A DNA stretch of 36,795 nucleotides from JAWXTS01 sp044433305 (GTDB lineage Bacteria > Bacteroidota > Bacteroidia > Bacteroidales > Rikenellaceae). The notes under the pieces are model-generated. The model had not been told where the DNA came from. It did not search any database and was given only the letters and a program-made list of their open reading frames with translations. Location of the stretch: positions 1 to 36,795 of the forward strand of contig JAWXTS010000008.1 of assembly GCA_044433305.1 (NCBI GenBank), in the 5' to 3' direction. Every line of letters begins with the position of its first letter. The stretch's first letter is position 1. This document shows, in pieces, positions 23,963-32,670 of this stretch. The position numbers and the translations under genes were made by a program.

Positions 23963-24327
23963 TGAAGCGTATTATTTTCATTACCTTGGGGGTTCTATGT
24001 GTTGGTTTGGCTATGGCAGGTATGGTTTTGCCATTGTTGCCGACAACGCCTTTCCTGTTGCTTGCACTATGGTTGTTTCTGCGCTCGTCGCCACGCCTAG
24101 CAAGGTGGTTGCTCACCAATAAGTTCTGTGGCGAGTACCTAGACAACTATCGACGAGGTAGGGGTATACCGCTTAGAGTAAAGGTATTTGTGACCTCGTT
24201 GCTGTGGCTGAGCATAGGATTCACATCCATATTTGTTATTGATATATTGTGGTTGAGGTTGTTGCTGCTGGCAATAGCCACCACTGTAACTTATCACATC
24301 TTGACTTTCCCAACCCTAAAGAAATAA
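23962..24327 (+). CDS. DUF454 (YbaN-like) small membrane protein
   Basis: The 121-residue protein has three or four membrane segments and the family's marks: GMVLPLLPTTPFLLLALWLF (about 20-39) and SPRLARWLLTNKFCGEYLDNYR. The YbaN/DUF454 family has no firmly known function. Its start codon shares one base with the RSH stop (TAATG), and mqnB starts 4 bases after its stop, so it is expressed in the RSH-menaquinone operon. Confidence 0.87.
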   Translation: MKRIIFITLGVLCVGLAMAGMVLPLLPTTPFLLLALWLFLRSSPRLARWLLTNKFCGEYLDNYRRGRGIPLRVKVFVTSLLWLSIGFTSIFVIDILWLRLLLLAIATTVTYHILTFPTLKK

Positions 24328-24331
24328 AGCT

Positions 24332-24910
24332 ATGAATAATGTTTTGGTGCTGTTTGCCACTTTTGCCGAGAGCGAAAGGTTCTTGAAGCTTGCCCCTAAG
24401 AATACTAATGTCGTGGTTTGTGGGGTTGGAGCAGTCGCCGCGGCTGTTGCAACGCTGCGCTTTATCGAGCTTTATAAGCCAGACTATGTTATTCTTGCTG
24501 GTATTGCAGGTGCCTTCGAGGCTTCTAATCTGGAGCTTGGGAAGTGTGTAGTGGTTAGTAGCGAATATAACGGAGACTTGGGTTCTTTTAGCGGAGGTAG
24601 CTTCGAGCCTAAGTTTGCCCAGAACCTATCTTGTGACTCTGAAACTATGGACTCTCTAGCCTCTAACTTGCCTAAGGTCAGTAGCCTATGTGTTAATTCT
24701 GCTGCTTCTCCTTTTGTGGGTGAGCACAGCTGTGCGATAGAAAATATGGAGGGCTGGGGATTCTTCAAGGCTTGCCTAGATAGCCAAACCAAGTTCCTTG
24801 AGCTACGTGCCATATCGAATACTGTGGGCGACAAGTTTGAAAACTGGGATATAACAACTTCTCTAGAAAACCTAACAACACAACTTCAAAACATAATATC
24901 TAGACTATGA
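24332..24910 (+). CDS. mqnB: Futalosine hydrolase
   Basis: This enzyme of the futalosine route to menaquinone cleaves futalosine to dehypoxanthine futalosine and hypoxanthine. The 192-residue protein has the nucleoside-phosphorylase fold: VCGVGAVAAAVAT (about 30-42), VILAGIAGAFE, and the purine/ribose-binding ENMEGWGFFKAC (about 133-144). It ends with VGDKFENWD, which I associate with MqnB rather than MTA/SAH nucleosidase. The stop overlaps the start of mqnD by 4 bases (ATGA), so the two are coupled. Confidence 0.85.
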   Translation: MNNVLVLFATFAESERFLKLAPKNTNVVVCGVGAVAAAVATLRFIELYKPDYVILAGIAGAFEASNLELGKCVVVSSEYNGDLGSFSGGSFEPKFAQNLSCDSETMDSLASNLPKVSSLCVNSAASPFVGEHSCAIENMEGWGFFKACLDSQTKFLELRAISNTVGDKFENWDITTSLENLTTQLQNIISRL

Positions 24911-25716
24911 CACTGAGACTTGCGATTTCTACTTGCCCTAACGACACCTTTATGTTTGACGCGCTGATTCACAAGCGTGTCGACACTATGGGTCTTGATT
25001 TTGAGCTTACAATGTGCGATATTGAGGAGCTTAATCAGCTTGCCGATAGCTCGCAGGTCGACATCTGCAAGATTAGCTATGGAGTGTACCCTCAGCTTAA
25101 AGGTCGATTTAGGATTCTCAGTAGCGGCAGTGCGCTTGGCCGAGGTAATGGCCCGCTACTGGTTAGTCGCCATAGATTATATAAAGACGAGCTGGAGGGG
25201 CTGAAGATTGCAGTACCGGGTTTGCATACCACGGCCAATATGTTGATGACCAGATTGTTTGGTGACAACTTTGAGAGGAAACCCTACCTGTTTTCTGATA
25301 TTGCCGATGTTGTGCTTGATGATGAGTGTGAGGCAGGTGTATTGATTCACGAGGGCCGTTTTACCTATAAAAATAAGGGGCTTAGCCTTGTTGCCGACTT
25401 GGGTGCAGAGTGGGAGAGAGTTACTTCCTTGCCACTTCCGCTTGGGGCTATTGTCGTAAATAATGAGCTGAGTCAAGAAGTCTCTCAGAAGGTAGATGCC
25501 GTGCTTAGGAGTAGCATAGAATATGCCTTTGCTAGTCCGATGGCGAGCTATGCCTTTGTTAAAAGCAATGCCCGTGAGCTGAGCGACGAAGTTCTAAAAT
25601 CTCATATCGACCTGTTTGTCAATGAGTTCTCTGTTGAGTTGGGCGATGATGGGCGCAGAGCGGTGCAGGAACTATTGGGCGATAAAGACCCTGATATTTT
25701 CTTAGCGCAGAGCTAA
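24907..25716 (+). CDS. mqnD: 1,4-dihydroxy-6-naphthoate synthase
   Basis: This enzyme converts cyclic dehypoxanthine futalosine to 1,4-dihydroxy-6-naphthoate. The 269-residue protein has a periplasmic-binding-protein-like fold with the typical start LRLAISTCPNDTFMFDALIH (about 3-22). It continues with KISYGVYPQL, GRGNGPLL, and VPGLHTTANMLMTRLF. The coupling to mqnB supports MqnD over the related chorismate-acting MqnA. The 3' end overlaps the convergent mqnC stop by 4 bases, so no terminator separates them. Confidence 0.92.
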   Translation: MTLRLAISTCPNDTFMFDALIHKRVDTMGLDFELTMCDIEELNQLADSSQVDICKISYGVYPQLKGRFRILSSGSALGRGNGPLLVSRHRLYKDELEGLKIAVPGLHTTANMLMTRLFGDNFERKPYLFSDIADVVLDDECEAGVLIHEGRFTYKNKGLSLVADLGAEWERVTSLPLPLGAIVVNNELSQEVSQKVDAVLRSSIEYAFASPMASYAFVKSNARELSDEVLKSHIDLFVNEFSVELGDDGRRAVQELLGDKDPDIFLAQS

Positions 25717-26804
25717 TCTCTAAATTCGTACAACTGATTCCTTAGGCGTGGGGTGAAACCTGCATCCTTTATTGCTTGTTGCATTGTGCTAGCATTTAGG
25801 CTATTAAATGCGCCTGCCGAGCTTACAACATTCTCTTCTATCATAATAGAACCCATGTCATTTGCTCCGCCATGTAGTGTTATCTGAGCTGTTGGCACAC
25901 CAACCGTAAGCCACGAAGTTTGTATGTTGGTTATGTTGTTGAGGATGATGCGACTCATTGCTATAAGCCTTACGTATTCTATTGCCGAGAAGTTAGAACG
26001 CACTCCCTCCTTTTCTAGCTGAGTGCCCCTTGAATGAAAAATCCACGGTATGAAAGCTGTGAACCCATAGTGTCCTTCAGGTTTTTCGGCCTGCAAATCG
26101 CGTAGGGTTAGAAGGTGCTCTATGCGTTGCTCCAGAGTTTCTACATGCCCATACATCATTGTGGCAGTGGTAGGTATGTTCATCCTGTGGGCTAGGCGCA
26201 TAACCTCTAGCCATACTTTTGCCGATGGTTTTGCCGCCGATATTCGCTTGCGAACCTGCTCGTTGAGTATCTCGGCCCCAGCTCCGGGTAGCGTGTCAAG
26301 CCCTGCAACTTTAAGCCTTTCCAGAGTCTGTTCCAGAGACAGTGAACTTATCTTGGCAATATGTGCAACCTCAGGTGCACCCAGTGCATTGAGTTTCAGG
26401 CTTGGAGCAAACTCCTTTAGTGCCCCAAACAACTCCTCATAGTAAACAATGTCGAGCTTTGGGTGCAGACCTCCTTGTAATAATAGCTGGTCGCCTCCAG
26501 CCTCCAAGGTCTGGGTAATCTTTTGTTTGTACTCGTCCAGAGATGTTATGTAGGCGCGGTCTTTGTCTGCTGGGCGGCAGTGGAAGTTACAGAATTTACA
26601 CCCTGAGATACATACGTTTGTGATATTTACATTGCGGTCTATTTGCCAAGTGACAACCTCGCTGTGAGGGGTAGCCTGCTCGCGCAGCTGGTGTGCTATC
26701 TCCATAAGTTTTGCCGTAGGGGCCTGCTTATAGAGCATCATCGCTTGGTCTAGACTTAGGTTCTCTTTGCAGGTAACCTTAGAGTAAATATCTTGTAACT
26801 TCAT
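25713..26804 (-). CDS. mqnC: Cyclic dehypoxanthine futalosine synthase (radical SAM)
   Basis: This radical SAM enzyme cyclises dehypoxanthine futalosine. The 363-residue protein has the CX3CX2C cluster motif in NVCISGCKFCNF (Cys65, Cys69, Cys72). It also has LPGAGAEIL, WLEVMRLAHR, TATMMYGHVET, FTAFIPWIF and a GGANDMGSIMIEENVV C-terminal motif. These fit MqnC better than the aminofutalosine synthase MqnE. The cluster motif is followed by NFHCRP with an extra Cys where many MqnC proteins have AFYR. The frame is open to an ATG at 26828, but a terminator at 26827-26857 covers that codon, so I start at 26804. With mqnB and mqnD this gives three futalosine steps; mqnA/mqnE are not in the window. 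Confidence 0.88.
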   Translation of the reverse strand: MKLQDIYSKVTCKENLSLDQAMMLYKQAPTAKLMEIAHQLREQATPHSEVVTWQIDRNVNITNVCISGCKFCNFHCRPADKDRAYITSLDEYKQKITQTLEAGGDQLLLQGGLHPKLDIVYYEELFGALKEFAPSLKLNALGAPEVAHIAKISSLSLEQTLERLKVAGLDTLPGAGAEILNEQVRKRISAAKPSAKVWLEVMRLAHRMNIPTTATMMYGHVETLEQRIEHLLTLRDLQAEKPEGHYGFTAFIPWIFHSRGTQLEKEGVRSNFSAIEYVRLIAMSRIILNNITNIQTSWLTVGVPTAQITLHGGANDMGSIMIEENVVSSAGAFNSLNASTMQQAIKDAGFTPRLRNQLYEFRD

Positions 26805-26826
26805 ATCTGGTTTATAGTTATGTATC

Positions 26827-26857
26827 AAAAAAGCCGTCCATTATGGGCGGCTTTTTT
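26827..26857 (-). terminator. Terminator between ferredoxin and mqnC
   Basis: A 13-base-pair stem (26827-26839 with 26845-26857, one G-T pair, 5-base loop) is flanked by A/T runs on both sides, so it reads as an intrinsic terminator on either strand. On the minus strand it begins 20 bases past the ferredoxin stop and just before mqnC. Confidence 0.8.
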
Positions 26858-26876
26858 TTGCTTTGGAATGTAAGAA

Positions 26877-27047
26877 TTATCCTAGAACGATAGCCTCAAC
26901 AGGGCAAACGTCTGCGCACGCGCCACACTCAGTACATACTGAAGCGTCAATAGAATAAACATCACCAGCAGAGATTGCCTCAACTGGACATTCGTCGATA
27001 CATGAACCGCATGCGATACAAGCATCTTCTTTAATTGTGTAAGCCAT
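26877..27047 (-). CDS. 2[4Fe-4S] bacterial ferredoxin
   Basis: This 56-residue electron carrier was read directly from the minus strand. It has two classic cluster motifs: CIACGSCIDECP (Cys10, 13, 16, 20) and CTECGACADVCP (Cys38, 41, 44, 48), each followed by VEAI. It matches the clostridial-type ferredoxin in length and symmetry. It would pass low-potential electrons between oxidoreductases in the cytoplasm. It has its own full-consensus promoter and a terminator. The downstream mqnC encodes a radical SAM enzyme that needs a reductant, so a working link is possible but not shown. Confidence 0.97.
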   Translation of the reverse strand: MAYTIKEDACIACGSCIDECPVEAISAGDVYSIDASVCTECGACADVCPVEAIVLG

Positions 27048-27080
27048 TTCTTAAAATTGTTATATTTATAAATACAAGTA

Positions 27081-27112
27081 CAAATGTACAAATTAAATAT
27101 TCAACTATCAAA
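27081..27112 (-). promoter_or_regulatory. Promoter of the ferredoxin gene
   Basis: On the minus strand TTTG (27112-27109) and TACATTTG (27088-27081) are separated by exactly 20 bases, a full match to the Bacteroidota consensus. Transcription would begin about 27 bases before the start codon. Confidence 0.78.
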
Positions 27113-27116
27113 TTCT

Positions 27117-27137
27117 TTGCCTAAAACTTTAGGCATT
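27117..27137 (-). terminator. Hairpin spanning the secA stop codon
   Basis: The arms GCCTAAA and TTTAGGC with a 2-base centre form a short stem that contains the secA stop codon. No clear T run follows on the minus strand, so it is at best a weak terminator, and some read-through into the ferredoxin gene is possible. Confidence 0.35.
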
Positions 27138-30100
27138 CTTTCCATGGCATTGTTTGTACTTTTTGCCACTGCCACAAGGACAAGGATCGTTACGTCCAAT
27201 TTTCTTATCAGCCTGAACAGGAGAATTGCTCTTTTGGCCCTGTCCTGCTGCTGCCGCTGCCTCCATGCGCGATGTCTGAAGCTTAGAAACATCTTGCGTT
27301 GGTCTCTCTGGCTCGCGAGCCTCGGTTGGAGGACGGTTGTCGCGAACATGTATGTGAGCACGCATAAGAGTTGCGATAATCTCGGTGTTGACCTTGTCTA
27401 GCATCTTGCTGAATAGCTCATACGACTCGAACTTATAGATAAGAAGTGGGTCCTTCTGTTCGTAAGTTGCATTCTGCACGCTGTGGCGTAGCTCGTCCAT
27501 CTCGCGCAAGTGCTCTTTCCAGTTGTCGTCGATGATGGTCAACATAACGATTTTGGCAAAGCTCTTGAATATATCACGGCCTTCTACATCAACACTATTT
27601 TTGATGTTCACAACAACGTTATAACCACGAATACCATCAGTGATAGGAACGTAGATATTCTCGAAGGTAGTTACATTTTGCTCGTAAACATTTTTTATAA
27701 CTGGGAACGCTGCCTGAGCGATGTTTGCTCCGCGACGCTCGTAGTTCGCTCTGATGTCGGCAAGAAGCATCTCTGATAGCTTATCTTGGTTTGCTGCTTT
27801 GTACTCAGCCTCGTTAAATGAAGGCTCAATAGCAATACGACGTATAAGCTCCATCTTAAAGTCCTCGAAGTCTATTCCTTGCATCTCTTGTGAGAATGAC
27901 TGTACAAAGTCACCCATAAGGTTGTTTAAGTCTACTTCTATACGCTCACCATAAAGTGCATGGCGACGACGTTTGTAAACAACCTCACGCTGAGAGTTCA
28001 TCACATCGTCAAACTCAAGTAGGCGTTTACGAACACCAAAATGGTTTTCTTCAACCTTGCGTTGGGCACGCTCGATAGCCTTACTCATCATACCTGCTTG
28101 AATCACCTCGCCGTCCTTAAGACCCATCTTGTCCATAAGGCCTGCGATGCGCTCAGAACCGAAAAGTCGCATAAGGTTATCCTCTAGCGATACGAAGAAC
28201 TGTGAAGAACCTGGGTCTCCCTGACGTCCTGCACGTCCACGTAGCTGTCTGTCGACACGGCGTGACTCGTGACGCTCGGTACCTATGATGGCCAAACCAC
28301 CTGCACTTTTAACATTGTCAGATAGCTTGATGTCGGTACCACGACCTGCCATATTGGTGGCTATGGTAACCTGACCTGTGTGGCCCGCCTCGGCAACAAT
28401 CTGGGCCTCTAGTTGGTGCTGCTTAGCATTCAGTACGTTGTGCTTAACGCCATTGAGCTTCAACATACGACTCAAAAGCTCTGAGATTTCTACCGATGTA
28501 GTACCTACAAGCACTGGACGTCCCTGAGCAACAAGCTCTTTGACGTGCTCGATTACGGCAGCGTATTTCTCGCGTTTTGTTTTGTATACAAGGTCCTCGC
28601 GGTCGTCACGTATAATATCTTTGTTTGTTGGTATAACAACAACGTCCAATTTGTAGATGCTCCAGAACTCACTTGCCTCAGTCTCGGCTGTACCCGTCAT
28701 ACCGCCAAGCTTGTGGTACATACGGAAGTAGTTTTGAAGGGTTACCGTGGCGAAAGTCTGTGTCGCAGCCTCGATTTTAACATTCTCCTTGGCCTCGATG
28801 GCTTGGTGTAGTCCGTCAGAGTAGCGACGACCATCCAAGATACGTCCTGTCTGCTCGTCAACAATCTTAACTTTGTTGTCCATTACCACATACTCCACAT
28901 CACGCTCGAACATGCTGTATGCCTTAAGTAGTTGGTTAACGGTATGTACGCGCTCAGATTTGATAGCGTAGTCGCTCAGTAGCTCATCTTTCTTAGCTGC
29001 TTTATCTGCTGCAGAATCTTCGCTTTGCTCTATCTCGGCTATGGCTGAACCCATATCTGGAAGTACGAAGAATCCATCTTCACCCACCTTGCTAGAAAGA
29101 ATATCTTGACCCTTGTCCGTAAGCTCTATTGAGTTTGCTTTCTCGTCTATAACAAAGAACAAATCTTTAGTTATCTCACCCATGCGGCGGTTGTTGTCCT
29201 GCATGTAGATGTTCTCGATTTTAAGCATCAGAGCCTTGATGCCTTGCTCACTTAAGTACTTAATAAGTGGTTTGTACTTAGGCATACCCTTGTGTGCGCG
29301 ATACAATAGGACACCACCCTCGTCGGTGTTGCCTGCTGCAATAAGCTTACGTGCCTCGCTCAATAGGCCAGTAACGAACGTGCGTTGCATGCTAACAAGG
29401 TTCTCGATAGGGCCACGGTATTGCTCAAACATCTGGTCCTCGCCCTTAGGTACTGGACCTGAGATAATAAGTGGCGTACGTGCATCGTCAATCAACACTG
29501 AGTCGACCTCATCGACAATGGCGTAGTGGTGCTTGCGTTGTACAAGAGCCTCTGGTTTTGCTGACATGTTGTCGCGAAGATAGTCGAAACCATATTCGTT
29601 GTTTGTACCGAAGGTAATATCGGCCATATATGCTGCGCGACGTTTGTCTGTATTTGGTTGGTGGCGGTCTATGCAATCCACAGAAAGTCCGTGGAATTGA
29701 TATAGAGGTCCCATCCACTCTGAGTCACGACGTGCTAGATAGTCGTTGACAGTGATGACATGAACACCCTTTTTGGCTAGGGCATTAAGGAATACTGGAA
29801 GTGTTGCAACAAGGGTTTTACCCTCACCCGTTGCCATCTCAGCGATACGTCCCTTGTGTAGTACAACGCCACCAAAAAGCTGACAGTCGTAGTGCACCAT
29901 GTTCCATTTCATCTCATTGCCACCCGCACTCCATGTTGTGGTGTAGATAGCTTTGTCCTCTTCGATGCGCACAAAACCCTTGCTTGGGTCGGCTGCCAAG
30001 TCACGGTCAAAGTCGGTTGCCTGAACCACAACCTCTTGAGTCTCGGTAAAGCGGCGTGCCGTATCTTTAACGATAGCAAAGGCTACTGGAAGTATCTCTT

Positions 30101-30419
30101 CCAGCTTTTCTTCTATCTTGCGGTCTATCTCTAGGGTTAAATCATCAATCTCCTTAGAGATAGATTCTTTATCGTTTATTGAGGTATCTTCTTTTTCTAG
30201 GGCTTCTTTAAGCTCAACTATTTTTTGTTCGTCTTGAGAGATATATTTTGAAATCTCGTCTACAAGTGACTGGCTACGTGCACGTAATTGGTCGTTTGTT
30301 AGGGTGTTAATCTCGGGTTCTACAGCCTTAATCTTCTTGATATAGGGCTCTATTTCCTTTCTGTCTTTATCGCTTTTTGTGCCGAAGAACATCTTCAGCA
30401 ATCCGCTCATTAAGTCCAT
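27129..30419 (-). CDS. secA: Preprotein translocase ATPase SecA
   Basis: SecA drives secretory proteins through the SecYEG channel. The 1096-residue protein has Walker A in MATGEGKTLVA (195-205), the DEAD-like IVDEVDSVLIDDARTPLIISGP region, a second helicase domain with VTIATNMAGRGTDIKL and RQLRGRAGRQGDPGSS, and a helical wing/scaffold. The C-terminal zinc-binding tail is NDPCPCGSGKKYKQCHG. It is about 200 residues longer than E. coli SecA because of inserts typical of Bacteroidota. One is a charged helical insert near residues 55-105, another lies after the DEAD region around 345-500. The gene is single, with its own strong promoter. Confidence 0.98.
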   Translation of the reverse strand: MDLMSGLLKMFFGTKSDKDRKEIEPYIKKIKAVEPEINTLTNDQLRARSQSLVDEISKYISQDEQKIVELKEALEKEDTSINDKESISKEIDDLTLEIDRKIEEKLEEILPVAFAIVKDTARRFTETQEVVVQATDFDRDLAADPSKGFVRIEEDKAIYTTTWSAGGNEMKWNMVHYDCQLFGGVVLHKGRIAEMATGEGKTLVATLPVFLNALAKKGVHVITVNDYLARRDSEWMGPLYQFHGLSVDCIDRHQPNTDKRRAAYMADITFGTNNEYGFDYLRDNMSAKPEALVQRKHHYAIVDEVDSVLIDDARTPLIISGPVPKGEDQMFEQYRGPIENLVSMQRTFVTGLLSEARKLIAAGNTDEGGVLLYRAHKGMPKYKPLIKYLSEQGIKALMLKIENIYMQDNNRRMGEITKDLFFVIDEKANSIELTDKGQDILSSKVGEDGFFVLPDMGSAIAEIEQSEDSAADKAAKKDELLSDYAIKSERVHTVNQLLKAYSMFERDVEYVVMDNKVKIVDEQTGRILDGRRYSDGLHQAIEAKENVKIEAATQTFATVTLQNYFRMYHKLGGMTGTAETEASEFWSIYKLDVVVIPTNKDIIRDDREDLVYKTKREKYAAVIEHVKELVAQGRPVLVGTTSVEISELLSRMLKLNGVKHNVLNAKQHQLEAQIVAEAGHTGQVTIATNMAGRGTDIKLSDNVKSAGGLAIIGTERHESRRVDRQLRGRAGRQGDPGSSQFFVSLEDNLMRLFGSERIAGLMDKMGLKDGEVIQAGMMSKAIERAQRKVEENHFGVRKRLLEFDDVMNSQREVVYKRRRHALYGERIEVDLNNLMGDFVQSFSQEMQGIDFEDFKMELIRRIAIEPSFNEAEYKAANQDKLSEMLLADIRANYERRGANIAQAAFPVIKNVYEQNVTTFENIYVPITDGIRGYNVVVNIKNSVDVEGRDIFKSFAKIVMLTIIDDNWKEHLREMDELRHSVQNATYEQKDPLLIYKFESYELFSKMLDKVNTEIIATLMRAHIHVRDNRPPTEAREPERPTQDVSKLQTSRMEAAAAAGQGQKSNSPVQADKKIGRNDPCPCGSGKKYKQCHGKNA

Positions 30420-30528
30420 ATATATGTTTTATGTTTTTAGTTTCTTATTGTCGTATTGTTTTGATACATTCAAAAAACACCGTAAAGATAATCATAATAT
30501 TCTGATTTCATACGGTTATTTCAGTTTT

Positions 30529-30560
30529 CAAAGGTACGCATCTTTCTCTGAATCTTCAAA
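30529..30560 (-). promoter_or_regulatory. Promoter of secA
   Basis: On the minus strand TTTG (30560-30557) and TACCTTTG (30536-30529) are separated by exactly 20 bases. This leaves an AT-rich leader of about 100 bases before the start codon, in which I see no clear structure. Confidence 0.78.
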
Positions 30561-30592
30561 TAAATTATTGCAAGCGGTGATTTATATTGTTT

Positions 30593-31876
30593 TTATCCTG
30601 CTATTTGGTTGATTCTTTTTTTGCAAACCTGACATATGCCGCATTGTTTTTGTGAGCAGTATACTTTGTACAGCTGGAGCATCGCTTGTGAGGTGTAGGC
30701 ATTATCGATTTTTATGCCTGCCTTTATCCAGTTTGTTATGATAGTGTTTTTCTCAACGCCGATTTTCTCCAATAGGTCTAGTGCGGCATCCTTAATGTCT
30801 TGATTTAGAGTGTATGCTCCATGCCTAAACATCAGAAAGCAAACAACATTTATGCCTAGAGTTTTTATGGTTTCGCTACCTATGAACTTAGGGACTTTGT
30901 GAGTGGCAAGGCCAAAGGTGTAGTGGGTGTCCCAATATTCTGAGGCGGCGACATTAAATAGCTTGTCCAAGTCCTCTGTGCTACGGCACGATATTGCCGT
31001 GTCGAACAAAAAGTCTTTTGAACATACCAAGGCTGAAATCTGAGCTAGTCTCAGAACTGGGTGCGAACTGGGGCGTGTGTTATTGCTTCTGCCGAGCTGC
31101 CATTCTATTCTAGACAGTGGTCTTATGCTGTATTTGTTTTGCAGGTGGCGGAACTCGTTGGCCAAACGAATCTGATAGTTGTCCATAGGGTCTTCAAGAA
31201 AGCCTGCCGCGCCCATAAGCAATGCCTCGACATGTAGTGGCTCGTGCTTCTCTCGACTAATCATAGAGTAGGGTACTCGCTGTGCCAGACGTAGATACGC
31301 CTTTTGATTTGTGCCCATGCCTATCATCTTTACAAGCATAATATAGAAGGTCTCACTCCATTGATACTCTGTCTTTTCCAACAGGTCGTCTATGTCGTGG
31401 CACTTCATCTCTATCCTCTCGATAAGCAGCTTGGTCATCAGGCTCACCTGTTCAATATCTTCCAACTCTGCTATATACTTGCCACATACATAGTTCTCGG
31501 CATTTGCTAGCAGGTGCTCAAGCATATCTATCATCTGTTGCGAAGGAGTAATCTTTACCGAGGGTATGACTGTGCCGTTTATTCTGCACACGAGGCCCTC
31601 GTTGTCCAGAGCCAAGATTAGTGCGGTGTTGTCAAATTTATCTAGGTTGTAGGTGGTGTTTCTTCGCCAGTTGTCTAGTGAGTCTATAAAAACAATACGT
31701 CCATACACATCATTATTATCCATATATAGTTTTGCGTCGGCCACTATCATGTTATTGATATAGTCGATGTTAGATATCTCGTCTATAAAAACTATCTTGT
31801 CGTCGTATGTCCTAAACTCTTTGTCTATCATCTGCTTAGAGCCTGCATAGACCTTGAGTAATTGCATTGTATTCAT
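30593..31876 (-). CDS. DUF2851-family protein
   Basis: The 427-residue protein fits DUF2851, a family common in Bacteroidota with no established function. The best marks are GAAGFLEDPMDNYQIRLANE followed by FRHLQNKYSIRPLSRIEW and HPVLRLAQISAL in the middle. The C-terminus has QLYKVYCSQKQCGICQVCKK, with a CX2CX2C-type cluster that could bind metal. An earlier CX-rich motif is absent. It is the last gene of the xseA operon, 21 bases after the methyltransferase gene. A link to nucleic acid processing is only suggested by the operon. Confidence 0.78.
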   Translation of the reverse strand: MNTMQLLKVYAGSKQMIDKEFRTYDDKIVFIDEISNIDYINNMIVADAKLYMDNNDVYGRIVFIDSLDNWRRNTTYNLDKFDNTALILALDNEGLVCRINGTVIPSVKITPSQQMIDMLEHLLANAENYVCGKYIAELEDIEQVSLMTKLLIERIEMKCHDIDDLLEKTEYQWSETFYIMLVKMIGMGTNQKAYLRLAQRVPYSMISREKHEPLHVEALLMGAAGFLEDPMDNYQIRLANEFRHLQNKYSIRPLSRIEWQLGRSNNTRPSSHPVLRLAQISALVCSKDFLFDTAISCRSTEDLDKLFNVAASEYWDTHYTFGLATHKVPKFIGSETIKTLGINVVCFLMFRHGAYTLNQDIKDAALDLLEKIGVEKNTIITNWIKAGIKIDNAYTSQAMLQLYKVYCSQKQCGICQVCKKRINQIAG

Positions 31877-31897
31877 CGCCTCTAGTTGTTTGGGTTA

Positions 31898-32665
31898 TTA
31901 TGCTTTGTTGCCTGCATATATAATTTCGCTGCGTAGCCCGTATCTTACTGCCTCGGTTTGCTCAAGGTGTGTAATATAGTCTATGCTATCCACTTTGAAT
32001 CCTGCTTGGGCTATTCTCTGTGGGTAGTCGCGACCATATTCTCTTAGGTGGTCTTTTTGTCCAAAGTGCTGTTCGCGAAGTAGCTCGTCTACTATTGTAG
32101 GGTCCTCGTATGTTACCTCGCGCTCATAGTTCACAGGGCACATAAGTATGGCCGAGCCTTGAGGTCTAAGCACGCGGAATATCTCTGCTAGAGCCTTGTG
32201 GTCGTTGTCGACATGCTCTAGTATGTGGTTGCAGATTATCATATCAAAGCTGCTATCCTCAAAAGGCAGCTCCTCAATATTGGCTTTTACCGTAGCTAGA
32301 GGAGATTCCAGATCGGCTGTTATATAGTTTTCCTTGCCTATGAAAGAGCCTATTCTCTGCATAAAACACCTCTCGGGAGCTACGTGCAGCACCTTCTTCT
32401 TGGATGAGAACAAGTCGCTCTCCCTTTGCAGGTAGAGCCATAGTAGGCGGTGACGCTCTAGAGCCATGCAGCGTGGGCAGAGCGCGTTTTCGCGCGATTC
32501 GACATAGCCATAAGGCATAAATCGTCTGTAATGAGAGCCACATATTGGACACTCTACTTTCTTGCCAAGATAGAAAATACCTAGCACGGGAGTCACCAGA
32601 TGGGCAACTCTCTGTATGTACTTGCGTGGCACATGAGAGAGAACAAAGCGAATTAGTTTCTTCAT
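31898..32665 (-). CDS. SAM-dependent methyltransferase with N-terminal zinc ribbon
   Basis: The 255-residue protein starts with a basic amphipathic helix, then a four-Cys ribbon: ECPICG (Cys39, Cys42) and ALCPRCMALERHRLLW (Cys63, Cys66). A type-11 methyltransferase domain follows. It has VLHVAPERCFMQRI as the SAM loop region (about 92-105), ITADLES as the acidic motif, and SFDMIICNHILEHVDND (about 138-154). The substrate is unknown. Members with this ribbon occur in many Bacteroidota. It lies 5 bases after xseB and before a DUF2851 gene, so it is part of the exonuclease VII operon. Confidence 0.82.
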   Translation of the reverse strand: MKKLIRFVLSHVPRKYIQRVAHLVTPVLGIFYLGKKVECPICGSHYRRFMPYGYVESRENALCPRCMALERHRLLWLYLQRESDLFSSKKKVLHVAPERCFMQRIGSFIGKENYITADLESPLATVKANIEELPFEDSSFDMIICNHILEHVDNDHKALAEIFRVLRPQGSAILMCPVNYEREVTYEDPTIVDELLREQHFGQKDHLREYGRDYPQRIAQAGFKVDSIDYITHLEQTEAVRYGLRSEIIYAGNKA

Positions 32666-32670
32666 ATATT

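Noticed and set aside
25713..26804. Aminofutalosine synthase (mqnE) instead of mqnC
   Set aside because: The CX3CX2C spacing after NITNV, the WLEVMRLAHR and GGANDMGS motifs and the length fit MqnC better.
30420..30522. Structured regulatory leader (such as a SecM-like element) upstream of secA
   Set aside because: The leader is AT-rich with no convincing hairpin and no small open frame with an arrest-like sequence.
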